Shown here: piece by piece, positions 34,171-42,822 of the stretch
Layout of the letters: each line of letters opens with the position of its first letter
Numbering within the stretch: the first letter of the stretch is position 1
Assembly (NCBI GenBank): GCA_910577035.1
Contig: CAJTKW010000023.1
Location: 1 to 63,139, forward strand
Direction: 5' to 3'
Source of the DNA: an uncultured Acetatifactor sp.
GTDB taxonomy: Bacteria > Bacillota > Clostridia > Lachnospirales > Lachnospiraceae
DNA: 63,139 bases
Notes under the pieces: model-generated
Told to the model about the DNA's origin: nothing
Seen by the model: only the letters and a program-made list of their open reading frames with translations
Database searches by the model: none
Program-made: the position numbers and the translations under genes

Positions 34171-35468
34171 ATATCAGGCTTTATAATGCAAGAATTCTGA
34201 CCATGGAGAAGGACAGGCCGGTTTTCAGCGGAGAGGTCTGGGTGAAGAATGACAAGATCGCTTATGTGGCGGAACAGGAGGAGCTGCGGTTCAGCTGGAA
34301 CAGCGAAATTCCCAGGATTGTGTGGGATGTGGAGATTGACTGCCGGGGGGATCTGCTGATGCCCGGATTTAAAAATGCCCATACCCATTCTGCCATGACC
34401 TTTTTAAGGTCCTACGCAGACGATGTGCCGTTGAAGCAGTGGCTTAACGAAAAGGTTTTTCCTCTGGAGGAGAAGCTGACGAAGGAGGATATTTATCATC
34501 TGACCCGGCTGGCGGTGCTGGAATATCTGACATCGGGCATCACATCGGTATTCGATATGTATCTGATTCCCGATGCCGCCGCGGAGGCCTGTCTGGATAT
34601 GGGGATGCGCTGTGTACTTACCAGCGGCCTGAATAATTTTGTTTCCTCACCGGAGCAGATGGAAGAAGAATATCTGAAATGGAATAAGAAGAATTCCCTG
34701 ATTAGCTACCAGCTGGGGTTTCATGCCGAGTACACATGCTCCAAGGAGTTGATTTACCGGGTAGCCCAGCTGGCCCACAAATTCCATGCCCCCGTCTATA
34801 CCCACCTGGCGGAGACCAGGAGGGAGGTGGAGGAGTGTAAGGAAAGGCATGGTATGACACCGGCAATGTTCCTGGATATGATGGGGATCTTTGAGTATGG
34901 CGGCGGCGGGTATCATTGCGTCCATATGACGAAACAGGATCTGGAAATCTTCAGGCGGCGCAGGCTGTATGCGATTACCAATCCGGCCTCCAATATGAAG
35001 CTTGCCAGCGGCATTGCGCCGACAGCGGAGCTTGAGAAGAGAAAGATTCCCGTGGCAATCGGCACGGACGGCGCGGCCAGCAACAACTGTCTGGACATGT
35101 TCCGGGAAATGTTCCTGGTGACGGGCTTAAGCAAGCTGCGTGAGGAGGATGCGGCCAGCATGGATGCCATGAAGGTGTTAAAAATGGCTACCGTAAACGG
35201 TGCCAGGGCCATGCGTCTGTCCAAGGCGGATGTGCTGGCCAAGGGAAAGCTGGCGGATCTGATTCTCATAGATCTGCACCAGCCCAATATGCAGCCGGTT
35301 CATAATATTCCAAAGAACCTGGTATACAGCGGCAGTAAGTCCAATGTGCGAATGACGATGATTAACGGGAAAATTCTTTACCGGAACGGAGAATTTAACA
35401 TTGGCGGGAGCACAGAAGATATTTATGCAAGGTGTAACAGTATCGTAAGGCGCATCATTTATGCCTGA
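34167..35468 (+). CDS. Amidohydrolase, MtaD-like adenosine/SAH/MTA deaminase family
   Basis: A 433-residue metal-dependent amidohydrolase of the TRZ/ATZ family. Metal ligands: HTHS in GFKNAHTHSAMT, H in LGFHAEYTC, HLAET, and the catalytic D in GTDGAASNN. It is most similar in form to 5-methylthioadenosine / S-adenosylhomocysteine deaminases. Guanine deaminase or another base deaminase is possible, and the salvage-operon setting fits any of these. It starts at GTG 34167, translationally coupled to cdd. Confidence 0.85.
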   Translation: MNIRLYNARILTMEKDRPVFSGEVWVKNDKIAYVAEQEELRFSWNSEIPRIVWDVEIDCRGDLLMPGFKNAHTHSAMTFLRSYADDVPLKQWLNEKVFPLEEKLTKEDIYHLTRLAVLEYLTSGITSVFDMYLIPDAAAEACLDMGMRCVLTSGLNNFVSSPEQMEEEYLKWNKKNSLISYQLGFHAEYTCSKELIYRVAQLAHKFHAPVYTHLAETRREVEECKERHGMTPAMFLDMMGIFEYGGGGYHCVHMTKQDLEIFRRRRLYAITNPASNMKLASGIAPTAELEKRKIPVAIGTDGAASNNCLDMFREMFLVTGLSKLREEDAASMDAMKVLKMATVNGARAMRLSKADVLAKGKLADLILIDLHQPNMQPVHNIPKNLVYSGSKSNVRMTMINGKILYRNGEFNIGGSTEDIYARCNSIVRRIIYA

Positions 35469-35495
35469 CGCATATGCAAAGGAGGAGAGTAAAAA

Positions 35496-36905
35496 ATGCT
35501 GGAAAAGATTTTTAAGCTCAAGGAAAACAAGACGACGGTAAAAACGGAAATCATTGCCGGGCTGACAACGTTTATGACAATGGCGTATATCATTGCCCTG
35601 AATCCCAATCTGCTGGTGGGCTTCGGCCAAAGCGGGACAAGCCTCTGGAACGGTGTTTTCCTGGCTACCTGTATTGCTTCGGCGGTGGGAATGCTTGTCA
35701 TGGCTTTTGTGGCAAACAAGCCCTTTGCAATGGCGCCGGGGATGGGGCTGAACAGCTTTTTCGCGGTAGTAGTGGCAAATATCGTGGGGCTGACCGGAAT
35801 GACCTATCTGGAATCCTTTCAGGCGGCGCTGTGTATTATACTGATTGAGGGTCTGGTATTTCTGGCGCTTTCCGTGCTCAATGTACGGGAAAAGATCGTA
35901 GATGCAATTCCTCTGGGAGTCCGCCTGGGGATCGCGCCCGCCATCGGCCTGATGCTGTTAAACATCGGCCTGGGCTCCAATGCCGGCGTGGGACCTGCCA
36001 GCTCGTTCTATGTGATGCGGGACTTTTTCGGTGCGCTGACCCCCAGCATTGCCAAGGCAAATATGGGAGACAGTTATCCCACCATGGTGCTGACGGTGGT
36101 GACCATGTTCATCGGCCTGTTTGTCATTATTATTCTGAGCCAGAAGGGGATAAAGGCCGCAGTTATTCTGGGAATGCTGGCAGCCAGCATCATTAACTGG
36201 GCAGGGCAGGCAATTTTCCTGCATACCAATCCCTTTGCAAGCCTGGCGGGGGCGTCTTTCCTGCCTCCCTTTAAGGATATGGCGGAGACTACCCTGTTCA
36301 AATTCAATTTCGGCGGGTTTGCTCAGATCGGCTTGTTTACTGTAGTGACGCTGATTATTACCTTCTGTATTATCGACATGTTTGACACCATCGGTACCCT
36401 GGTGGGGACGGCAAGCCGTGCAGGCATGTTGGACAAGGACGGCAGGATGCCCCAGATGAAGGAAGCGCTGCTGGCGGATGCCGTGGGCACCGTGGCCGGT
36501 TCCGTGACGGGAACCTCTACCGTGACTACCTTTGTGGAATCCGCATCCGGCGTGGAAGCGGGATTGACGGCGCTGACCACGGGAATTGTGTTCCTGGCAT
36601 GTATGTTCCTGGCGCCTGTTGCGGCGGTGATTCCTCCGGCAGCCACCTCGGCCGCACTGATCTATGTGGGAGTGCTGATGATAACGGGTCTGAAGAATAT
36701 TGATTTCGGCGACATCTGTCAGACCGTTCCCACGGCGTTGATGCTGATTGCCATGCCGGTATCCGGTTCTATCGGACATGCCATCGGCATCGGATTGATT
36801 TCCTATACGGTGATTAAGCTTTTCACGGGCAAGGCCAGGGAGGTGTCGGTGCTGACTTATGTACTGTCGGTGATTTTCCTGGTGAAGTTCTTTTTGGTCG
36901 CCTAG
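35496..36905 (+). CDS. NCS2-family purine base permease (AzgA/PbuG-like)
   Basis: A 469-residue permease with about 12-14 membrane helices. AzgA-group signatures: AGLTTFMTMAYIIALNP, FAMAPGMGLNSFFA, and FDTIGTLVGTA, which line the nucleobase site. The group carries hypoxanthine, guanine or adenine with protons. The start has AAGGAGGAGAG. It is the last gene of the salvage operon; no purine riboswitch was found in front of the operon or of this gene. Confidence 0.92.
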   Translation: MLEKIFKLKENKTTVKTEIIAGLTTFMTMAYIIALNPNLLVGFGQSGTSLWNGVFLATCIASAVGMLVMAFVANKPFAMAPGMGLNSFFAVVVANIVGLTGMTYLESFQAALCIILIEGLVFLALSVLNVREKIVDAIPLGVRLGIAPAIGLMLLNIGLGSNAGVGPASSFYVMRDFFGALTPSIAKANMGDSYPTMVLTVVTMFIGLFVIIILSQKGIKAAVILGMLAASIINWAGQAIFLHTNPFASLAGASFLPPFKDMAETTLFKFNFGGFAQIGLFTVVTLIITFCIIDMFDTIGTLVGTASRAGMLDKDGRMPQMKEALLADAVGTVAGSVTGTSTVTTFVESASGVEAGLTALTTGIVFLACMFLAPVAAVIPPAATSAALIYVGVLMITGLKNIDFGDICQTVPTALMLIAMPVSGSIGHAIGIGLISYTVIKLFTGKAREVSVLTYVLSVIFLVKFFLVA

Positions 36906-36939
36906 CCATTCTTCCAAGCGCTATTTTTACGCTTTGCGC

Positions 36940-37013
36940 GGCTTTTGTGCTTTGGATTCACCGATTGTTTGTGCCGCCATCAGCGGCACTGCCGGCTGCG
37001 GCGGCATGACGGG
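36940..37013 (+). repeat. Twin-hairpin dispersed element, copy C (mutS-like leader)
   Basis: GTGCCG (36971-36976), N7, CGGCACTGCCG (36984-36994), N7, CGGCA (37002-37006), preceded by TTTGTGCTTTGGATTCACCG and followed by TGACGGGAAG. Loops differ from copies A and B while arms are kept. It points toward the MutS-like gene, which starts 45 bp downstream. Confidence 0.85.
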
Positions 37014-37050
37014 AAGTGTGAAGGGAATTTGATAATTGGGGATTTGACGT

Positions 37051-38838
37051 ATGGAGTATGTGTTGTTTGCGGCGGCGCTGGCGGTATTTGTGCTGGCGAT
37101 CTTCGGGCTGGAATTTTACCGCGGGAAGAAGGAAGAAAAGAATTTCATCGAGAAGCTGTACCGGGGATATTTAAAGCTTTCCGACAGGAAATATCCTACG
37201 GAAAGATTTGAGAAAATGGACAGCTTTTACAGACGGCATCCGGAGGAGTGGCAGATCGACGACATTACCTGGAACGATCTGGGGATGGATGAGCTTTTCA
37301 AGCGCATGAATTATACGCTGTCCGCAACCGGGGAGGAGTACCTGTATTATCGGCTGCGGACATTGCGCCGGGACCGGGAGGAGCTGGAGCATTTTGAGCA
37401 GAAGGTCCGGTTCTTCGGGGAGCACCCGGACGAACGCGTGCGGTTTCAGTTTCGTATGAATAAGCTGGGACATACGGGAAAGTATTCCCTTTACGACTAT
37501 ATCGATAATCTGGATTATCTGGGAGAGCGGTCCAACAGGAAGCATATCTGTATGGATCTGCTTTTTCTGCCCCTGGCAGCCCTGTGTACGGTCAATTTTT
37601 CGCTGGGGCTCATTGGGATCGTGGCGCTGATGATTTATAATATCATTTCGTATTTTAAGGAAAAGGGCGAGATCGATCCGTATATTATCAGCTTTGCCTA
37701 TGTTATACGCCTGCTGGACATCTGTGATGAGCTGGAAAAAACAGGCCTGTCGGGATGTGAGGAGGAGCTGGAGCAGATTCGCTTTCACAAGAAAAGAATG
37801 CAGGCCATGCGGCGGAACAGCTTCTGGGTTATGAATTCCGGCTCCGCAAGAGGCGGAAATGCTTCCGGTGATATTATAGGCGTGCTGCTGGACTATATCC
37901 GCATGGTATTTCATGTGGATCTGATGAAATTCAATAATATGCTGAGCGTTCTGCGGGAGCACGTGGAGGACGTGGACGGGCTGATTGCTGCCGTGGGCTA
38001 TCTGGAGACGGCAGTGGCGGTATGGATCTTCCGGGAATCGCTGACAAACGGCTGGTGCTGTCCGGAATTTACAGGGGAATCGGCCGGGGGCGCTGACCGG
38101 GAAAGCGCAATCCGGGAAGGAAAGAACCGGGAGGAGAAAATCCGGGAGGGGAAAGCGTCGTCAGGCAGCGGCCGGGAGGGAAAGCTGGAGCTGGAAAACG
38201 GGTATCATCCCCTGCTGGATCACCCGGTGAAAAACAGCATTACGGCGGAACGGGGAGTACTGCTCACCGGCTCCAATGCTTCGGGAAAGTCTACCTTTTT
38301 GAAAACCGTGGCCCTGAATGCCATCCTGGCCCAGACGATCCACACCTGTGCCGCTGACGGCTATCGCGGGTGTTTTTACCGTATCTTTTCTTCCATGGCC
38401 CTGCGGGACGACCTGGCAGGAGGAGAGAGCTATTATATCGTAGAGATCAAGGCGTTGAAGCGAATTCTGGATGCGGCGGCATCAGGTGGGGGCAGGATAT
38501 TATGCTTTGTGGACGAGGTGCTGCGGGGGACGAATACGGTGGAGCGGATTGCCGCCTCCAATCAGATCCTGAAATCTCTCGGAGGATCGGGTATCGTCTG
38601 CTTTGCGGCCACTCACGATATTGAGCTCACGGAGCTTCTGCGGGAGGATTTTGATAATTACCACTTCGAGGAGGATGTGCGGGACGGCGACATCAGCTTT
38701 AATTATCGTCTGCAGACAGGGAAAGCCACCGGCCGGAATGCCATCAGGCTGCTGGAGCTGCTGGGATATGACGGCGGGATTACCGACAGGGCTTCCCGGC
38801 AGGCGGAGAGATTCCTTATCACGGGGAGCTGGAAATAA
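37051..38838 (+). CDS. Membrane-anchored MutS-like ATPase
   Basis: A 595-residue protein with a MutS domain V ATPase but none of the mismatch-recognition domains. There is one N-terminal membrane helix (about 3-22) and a hydrophobic pair near 170-205. The helical core region is then followed by the ATPase: Walker A GSNASGKST (about 407), the Walker B region LCFVDEVLRGTNT, and ATHDIELTELL. The highly charged, glycine-rich linker (about 345-380; IREGKNREEKIREGK, SGSGREGK) just before the ATPase looks like a slipped short repeat. This family is common in Clostridia and its role is unknown; it is unlikely to do classical mismatch repair. Confidence 0.85.
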   Translation: MEYVLFAAALAVFVLAIFGLEFYRGKKEEKNFIEKLYRGYLKLSDRKYPTERFEKMDSFYRRHPEEWQIDDITWNDLGMDELFKRMNYTLSATGEEYLYYRLRTLRRDREELEHFEQKVRFFGEHPDERVRFQFRMNKLGHTGKYSLYDYIDNLDYLGERSNRKHICMDLLFLPLAALCTVNFSLGLIGIVALMIYNIISYFKEKGEIDPYIISFAYVIRLLDICDELEKTGLSGCEEELEQIRFHKKRMQAMRRNSFWVMNSGSARGGNASGDIIGVLLDYIRMVFHVDLMKFNNMLSVLREHVEDVDGLIAAVGYLETAVAVWIFRESLTNGWCCPEFTGESAGGADRESAIREGKNREEKIREGKASSGSGREGKLELENGYHPLLDHPVKNSITAERGVLLTGSNASGKSTFLKTVALNAILAQTIHTCAADGYRGCFYRIFSSMALRDDLAGGESYYIVEIKALKRILDAAASGGGRILCFVDEVLRGTNTVERIAASNQILKSLGGSGIVCFAATHDIELTELLREDFDNYHFEEDVRDGDISFNYRLQTGKATGRNAIRLLELLGYDGGITDRASRQAERFLITGSWK

Positions 38839-38890
38839 GCAGCCGTTCAGTGCCCTGTAAGGTGCCGGATAGGAAACGGTCACTATTTGC

Positions 38891-38919
38891 TTGACGGGAG
38901 CGGATGGTGTTGCTATACT
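38891..38919 (+). promoter_or_regulatory. Promoter of the small membrane protein / WYL regulator pair
   Basis: TTGACG (38891-38896), 17 bases, TATACT (38914-38919), about 65 bp ahead of ATG 38986. Confidence 0.7.
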
Positions 38920-38985
38920 TAAAATCAGGGTGTGCCCAGTGTGAGGACGGGTACATACAAACATTTAGGAAAAGAGGCTTAAGCT

Positions 38986-39162
38986 ATGGGAAAGCTGATT
39001 GAATTCGGAAGAATGTTTTTATCTTATGGACTGTTGATGCTGATAATTGTGGCCGTTTCTGGAGTGGCAATTTTTATCGGTATCACCATGGCAAAGAAAA
39101 AGAACGCAAAGAATGAGGCGTCTGCCGGTTCCGGGGAAGATCTGAAAGCAGAAAAGGTATAA
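38986..39162 (+). CDS. 58-residue single-span membrane protein
   Basis: A short gene, easily missed. MGKLIEFGRMFLSYG leads into one membrane helix (about 16-36, LLMLIIVAVSGVAIFIGIT), then a basic stretch AKKKNAK and an acidic tail ending EDLKAEKV. AGAGG lies eight bases before ATG. Its own promoter is upstream and the WYL regulator starts 5 bp after its stop, so the two form an operon. I do not recognise a family. The layout (short outside, long charged inside tail) resembles small regulatory membrane proteins, but no function can be claimed. Confidence 0.7.
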   Translation: MGKLIEFGRMFLSYGLLMLIIVAVSGVAIFIGITMAKKKNAKNEASAGSGEDLKAEKV

Positions 39163-39167
39163 CTATC

Positions 39168-40199
39168 ATGGCGAGATCGGCGGGGCAGAAGCTGAAGCTC
39201 TTGTATATCATCAAGCTTCTGACGGAAAATACAGATGAGAATCATCCTGTGAGCACAGCGGACATTATAGCGTATCTGGAGTCAAAGGATATTCATTCGG
39301 AACGAAAAAGCATCTATGACGACATAGAGAAGCTATGTGATTTCGGTTACGATATTGTCCAGATCCACAACAGGCTCGGGGGTGGCTATTATATGGCGAG
39401 CCGTGAGTTCGAGCTGGCCGAGTTAAAGCTTCTGGTAGATGCGGTGCAGTCCTCGCGGTTCATTACCACGAGGAAATCCAGGAGCCTGATCAGGAAGCTG
39501 GAGCATATGGCGGGGAAATATGACGCCGGTAAGCTGCAGAGGCAGGTATATGTGGCCGGGCGCATCAAGACAGAAAACGAAAGTATCTATTATAATATCG
39601 ACAATATTCACAGGGCGATCCAGGAGAACAGGCAGATTGAATTCCAATATCTTGACTGGAATCTGAAGAAGGAGCTTGTGCCCCGGGTGGGCAGTAAGAA
39701 GCATGCCAGCCCCTGGGCGCTGATCTGGAAGGAAGAGAATTATTATCTGGCGGCATATGACGCGGTGGACTGCATCCTGAAGCATTACCGGGTGGATAAA
39801 ATGGGCCAGGTGAAGGTGCTGCAGGAAGCCAGGGAAGGCCTGGAGCAGTTTTCGCAGATGGATCCGGCAGTTTATTCGAACCAGACTTTTGGCATGTTCA
39901 GCGGCGAGACGGATACGGTTACGCTGCAGTTTCCCAACAGGCTGGCAGGGGTGGTGCTGGATCGTTTCGGCAAGGAAGCGGACATTCGGCCCATGACTGA
40001 CAGGATTTTTCGGATTCGTGCCAGGGTGGCGGTCAGCGGACAATTCTTCGGCTGGCTGGCCGGGATCGGTCGGGAAGCGGTGGTGGTCGGGCCGGCTTCG
40101 GTGAAGGAGAGGTATCGAAAGTGGCTCACCGACATCGTGGCCACGATGCAGCTGACGGCGGAGCTGCCGGAATCTTTTCATGAGGAAAAGGATGATTGA
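39168..40199 (+). CDS. WYL-domain transcriptional regulator
   Basis: A 343-residue regulator. The N-terminal HTH_11-type winged helix (KLLYIIKLLTENTDENHP, KSIYDDIEKLCDFGYDI) is followed by the central WYL domain (about 145-215; RQIEFQYLDWNLKKE, SPWALIWKEENYYLAAYD) and the C-terminal WCX extension. WYL regulators bind nucleic-acid or nucleotide ligands and often control DNA-damage or defence genes. The likely partner here is the 58-residue membrane protein. It ends at a strong terminator. Confidence 0.92.
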   Translation: MARSAGQKLKLLYIIKLLTENTDENHPVSTADIIAYLESKDIHSERKSIYDDIEKLCDFGYDIVQIHNRLGGGYYMASREFELAELKLLVDAVQSSRFITTRKSRSLIRKLEHMAGKYDAGKLQRQVYVAGRIKTENESIYYNIDNIHRAIQENRQIEFQYLDWNLKKELVPRVGSKKHASPWALIWKEENYYLAAYDAVDCILKHYRVDKMGQVKVLQEAREGLEQFSQMDPAVYSNQTFGMFSGETDTVTLQFPNRLAGVVLDRFGKEADIRPMTDRIFRIRARVAVSGQFFGWLAGIGREAVVVGPASVKERYRKWLTDIVATMQLTAELPESFHEEKDD

Positions 40200-40202
40200 G
40201 CA

Positions 40203-40240
40203 GGTATCTGAATAAGTCATAAAATTCAGATACCTTTTTT
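40203..40240 (+). terminator. Rho-independent terminator after the WYL gene
   Basis: A perfect 11-bp stem GGTATCTGAAT (40203-40213) / ATTCAGATACC (40224-40234), then TTTTTT. Confidence 0.92.
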
Positions 40241-40264
40241 GTGTATTTTTTTTGGCCGCGTACG

Positions 40265-40293
40265 TTGACAAGCGGGGAATTTTTTCTTATACT
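40265..40293 (+). promoter_or_regulatory. Near-consensus promoter of nrdD
   Basis: TTGACA (40265-40270), 17 bases, TATACT (40288-40293). Transcription should start near 40300, giving a leader of about 190 nt. Confidence 0.85.
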
Positions 40294-40304
40294 GGTAAAT
40301 AACG

Positions 40305-40351
40305 GCACAACATATTGGGATTAATACAAAGAATGCTCCCATATTTTGTAC
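40305..40351 (+). promoter_or_regulatory. Two NrdR-like boxes
   Basis: Core CAACATATTG (40308-40317) and core CCATATTTTG (40339-40348) match the NrdR pattern CwAtATaTwG with one and two mismatches. Their centres are 31 bp apart, three helical turns, the spacing typical of paired NrdR boxes. They sit just downstream of the -10 box, so a bound NrdR would block transcription of nrdD when dATP is plentiful. Confidence 0.75.
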
Positions 40352-40364
40352 CAGGACAAATGAT

Positions 40365-40439
40365 AAAGGCCCGGCGGTTCTATCGGGCTCCGGACATTGT
40401 TCCGGAGCCCGATTGTTCGGGTGATGCCCGCAGGCCTTT
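40365..40439 (+). ncRNA. Possible three-helix structured leader of nrdD
   Basis: AAAGGCC (40365-40371) can pair with GGCCTTT (40433-40439), enclosing a perfect 12-bp hairpin (40382-40393 / 40402-40413, 8-base loop) and a 4-bp hairpin CGGG-TGATG-CCCG (40418-40430). That makes a three-way junction with a 10-base joiner CGGCGGTTCT. No T-run follows, so it is not a plain terminator. I could not match it to a known riboswitch class. Confidence 0.45.
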
Positions 40440-40488
40440 GGAGTCCGGGTAAAAATGTAAATTACTTGTGAAAGGGAGAAAGGAATCT

Positions 40489-42678
40489 ATGAGCAGCAAT
40501 TTTGACCAGGCGGTTACGGAAAAAACAAATTACGGTGAAGAGTTTAAGCCCGCAAGAGAGGTATATGTCATCAAGAAGGATGGCAGCAAGGAGAGCTTTA
40601 ATGTGCAGAAGGTTGTCAATGCGGTGGCAAAGAGCGCATATCGGGCTTTGACGAGGTTCACCGGAGAGGAAGAGAGCAGTATCTGCCGATATGTGATCGA
40701 AAAGGTCAATGAAATGGATGTGGACGAGATCCCCATTCCCGTGATGCACAATATTGTGGAGAGTGCGCTGGAGCAGGTAAAGCCGGTGGTGGCAAAGAGC
40801 TATCGGGACTATCGCAATTACAAGCAGGATTTTGTGCGTATGCTGGACGATGTATATAAAAAGAGCCAGTCTATCATGTATATCGGGGATAAGGAAAATG
40901 CAAATACGGATTCCGCGTTGGTGGCTACCAAGAGAAGCCTGATTTTTAACCAGCTGAATAAGGAACTGTACCAGAAGTTTTTCCTGACTACGGAAGAGAT
41001 TCAGGCCTGCCGGGACGGCTATATTTATATTCACGACATGTCTGCCAGAAGAGACACCATGAACTGCTGTCTTTTTGACGTGGAGAATGTGCTGCGGGGC
41101 GGATTTGAAATGGGAAATGTATGGTATAACGAGCCGAAATCCCTGGATGTGGCATTTGACGTGATCGGAGACATTGTTTTAAGCGCTGCCAGCCAGCAGT
41201 ACGGAGGTTTTACCGTTCCCAGCGTGGATCTGATTCTGGAGCCCTATGCCGAGAAGTCCTATGACAAATATATTGAAAAGTATATCCGCCTGGGAATTGA
41301 CCGGGATACCGCCGAGGCTGAGGCCTATGGGGATGTGGTGAGAGAGTATGAACAGGGCTTCCAGGGCTGGGAATACAAATTCAATACGGTGGGAAGCAGC
41401 CGGGGAGATTATCCCTTTATCACGGTGACGGCGGGTACCGGCACCGGCAGGTTTGCCAGGCTGGCCACGATCACCATGCTGAACGTAAGGAGGCGGGGAC
41501 AGGGCAAAAAGGACTGCAAGAAGCCGGTGCTGTTTCCCAAGATTGTATTCTTATATGACGAGAACCTTCACGGGCCGGGCAAGCCTCTGGAGGATGTGTT
41601 TGAAGCGGGGGTAAAGTGTTCAGCCAAGACCATGTATCCTGACTGGCTGAGCCTGACGGGGAAGGGGTATGTGGCAAGCATTTATAAGCAGTATGGGAAG
41701 ATCATTTCCCCCATGGGCTGCAGGGCCTTCCTCTCTCCCTGGTATGAGCGGGGCGGCATGCACCCGGCGGATGACAAGGATATGCCGGTATTTGTGGGGC
41801 GCTTCAATATCGGGGCGGTGTCCCTGCATCTGCCCATGATTCTGGCGAAAGCCAGGAAGGAGAGCCGGGACTTCTATGAGGTGCTGGACTATTACCTGAA
41901 CCTGATCCGTCAGCTCCATATCCGCACTTACGCCTACCTGGGGGAAATGCGTGCTTCCACGAACCCGCTGGCTTACTGTGAGGGAGGCTTCCTGGGAGGG
42001 CATCTGGGCCTGCATGATAAGATTAAGCCGCTGCTGAAGTCGGCTACCGCCAGTTTCGGCATTACGGCCTTAAATGAGCTGCAGGAGCTTTACAACGGGA
42101 AGTCCCTGGTGGAAGACGGGGAGTTTGCCTTGGAGGTTATGGAATACATCAATGCAAGGGTGAACGAATTCAAGGAGGAGGACGGTAATCTTTACGCCAT
42201 CTACGGAACTCCTGCGGAGAATCTCTGCGGTGTGCAGGTGAAGCAGTTCCGTAAAAAATATGGCATCGTGGAGGGCGTGTCGGACAGGGAGTATGTGAGC
42301 AACAGCTTCCACTGCCATGTGTCGGAGGATATTACGCCTATTGAAAAGCAGGACAAGGAGGATCGATTCTGGAATCTCTGCAATGGCGGTAAGATACAAT
42401 ATGTGAAATACCCCATTGATTACAATGTGGATGCCATTAAAACGCTGATTCACAGGGCCATGGAAATGGGATTTTACGAGGGCGTCAATTTGTCTCTGGC
42501 ATATTGTGACGACTGCGGCCACCAGGAGCTGGAAATGGATATTTGCCCCAAGTGCGGGAGCCGCAATCTGACCAAGATCGACCGGATGAACGGTTATCTG
42601 TCCTATTCCCGGGTGCATGGGGATACCAGGCTGAATGACGCGAAGATGGCGGAGATTGCGGAACGAAGGTCTATGTAG
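40489..42678 (+). CDS. nrdD: Anaerobic ribonucleoside-triphosphate reductase
   Basis: A glycyl-radical enzyme of about 729 residues that reduces NTPs to dNTPs without oxygen. N-terminal ATP-cone (VYVIKKDGSKESFNVQKV, about 15-105), the central barrel, a C-terminal zinc site with two CxxC pairs (CDDCG, CPKCG) and the glycyl-radical segment RMNGYLSYSRVHGD near the end. The radical motif is normally RxxGY, which is kept. Start ATG 40489 follows AAAGGAAT; the GTG at 40468 lacks a good ribosome site. Its activase nrdG lies 275 bp downstream beyond a repeat cluster. Regulation: strong promoter, NrdR-like boxes, structured leader. Confidence 0.96.
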   Translation: MSSNFDQAVTEKTNYGEEFKPAREVYVIKKDGSKESFNVQKVVNAVAKSAYRALTRFTGEEESSICRYVIEKVNEMDVDEIPIPVMHNIVESALEQVKPVVAKSYRDYRNYKQDFVRMLDDVYKKSQSIMYIGDKENANTDSALVATKRSLIFNQLNKELYQKFFLTTEEIQACRDGYIYIHDMSARRDTMNCCLFDVENVLRGGFEMGNVWYNEPKSLDVAFDVIGDIVLSAASQQYGGFTVPSVDLILEPYAEKSYDKYIEKYIRLGIDRDTAEAEAYGDVVREYEQGFQGWEYKFNTVGSSRGDYPFITVTAGTGTGRFARLATITMLNVRRRGQGKKDCKKPVLFPKIVFLYDENLHGPGKPLEDVFEAGVKCSAKTMYPDWLSLTGKGYVASIYKQYGKIISPMGCRAFLSPWYERGGMHPADDKDMPVFVGRFNIGAVSLHLPMILAKARKESRDFYEVLDYYLNLIRQLHIRTYAYLGEMRASTNPLAYCEGGFLGGHLGLHDKIKPLLKSATASFGITALNELQELYNGKSLVEDGEFALEVMEYINARVNEFKEEDGNLYAIYGTPAENLCGVQVKQFRKKYGIVEGVSDREYVSNSFHCHVSEDITPIEKQDKEDRFWNLCNGGKIQYVKYPIDYNVDAIKTLIHRAMEMGFYEGVNLSLAYCDDCGHQELEMDICPKCGSRNLTKIDRMNGYLSYSRVHGDTRLNDAKMAEIAERRSM

Positions 42679-42680
42679 AG

Positions 42681-42822
42681 GGAATGAAGATTTTCTAAGG
42701 CTGGAAAGGCATCCAGCCTAAGAAAATCTTCATTCCCCAGAGAATCCGCTTTGCGGATTCTCCCCGGGAAGCTTGGAGTCCCGAGGAAGGCATCCAGCCT
42801 TAGAAAATCTAAGTCATTCCCC
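42681..42822 (+). repeat. Inverted/direct repeat cluster between nrdD and nrdG
   Basis: A 25-bp stem with one mismatch, GGAATGAAGATTTTCTAAGG... (42681-42705) against ...AGAAAATCTTCATTCC (42712-42736), has a 6-base loop. A perfect 10-bp hairpin GAGAATCCGC-TTT-GCGGATTCTC (42740-42762) follows. A second copy of the right arm is at 42787-42822 (GGCATCCAGCCTTAGAAAATCT, then AAGTCATTCCCC). The arm motif AGATTTTCTAAGGC also occurs at 10738-10751. There is no T-run; it may be a small mobile repeat that also acts as a transcript stabiliser or attenuator. Confidence 0.75.

Noticed and set aside
40203..40439. A cobalamin or purine riboswitch before nrdD.
   Set aside because: No B12-box, and no purine-riboswitch junction or loop-loop sequence; helices and joiners do not fit either class.
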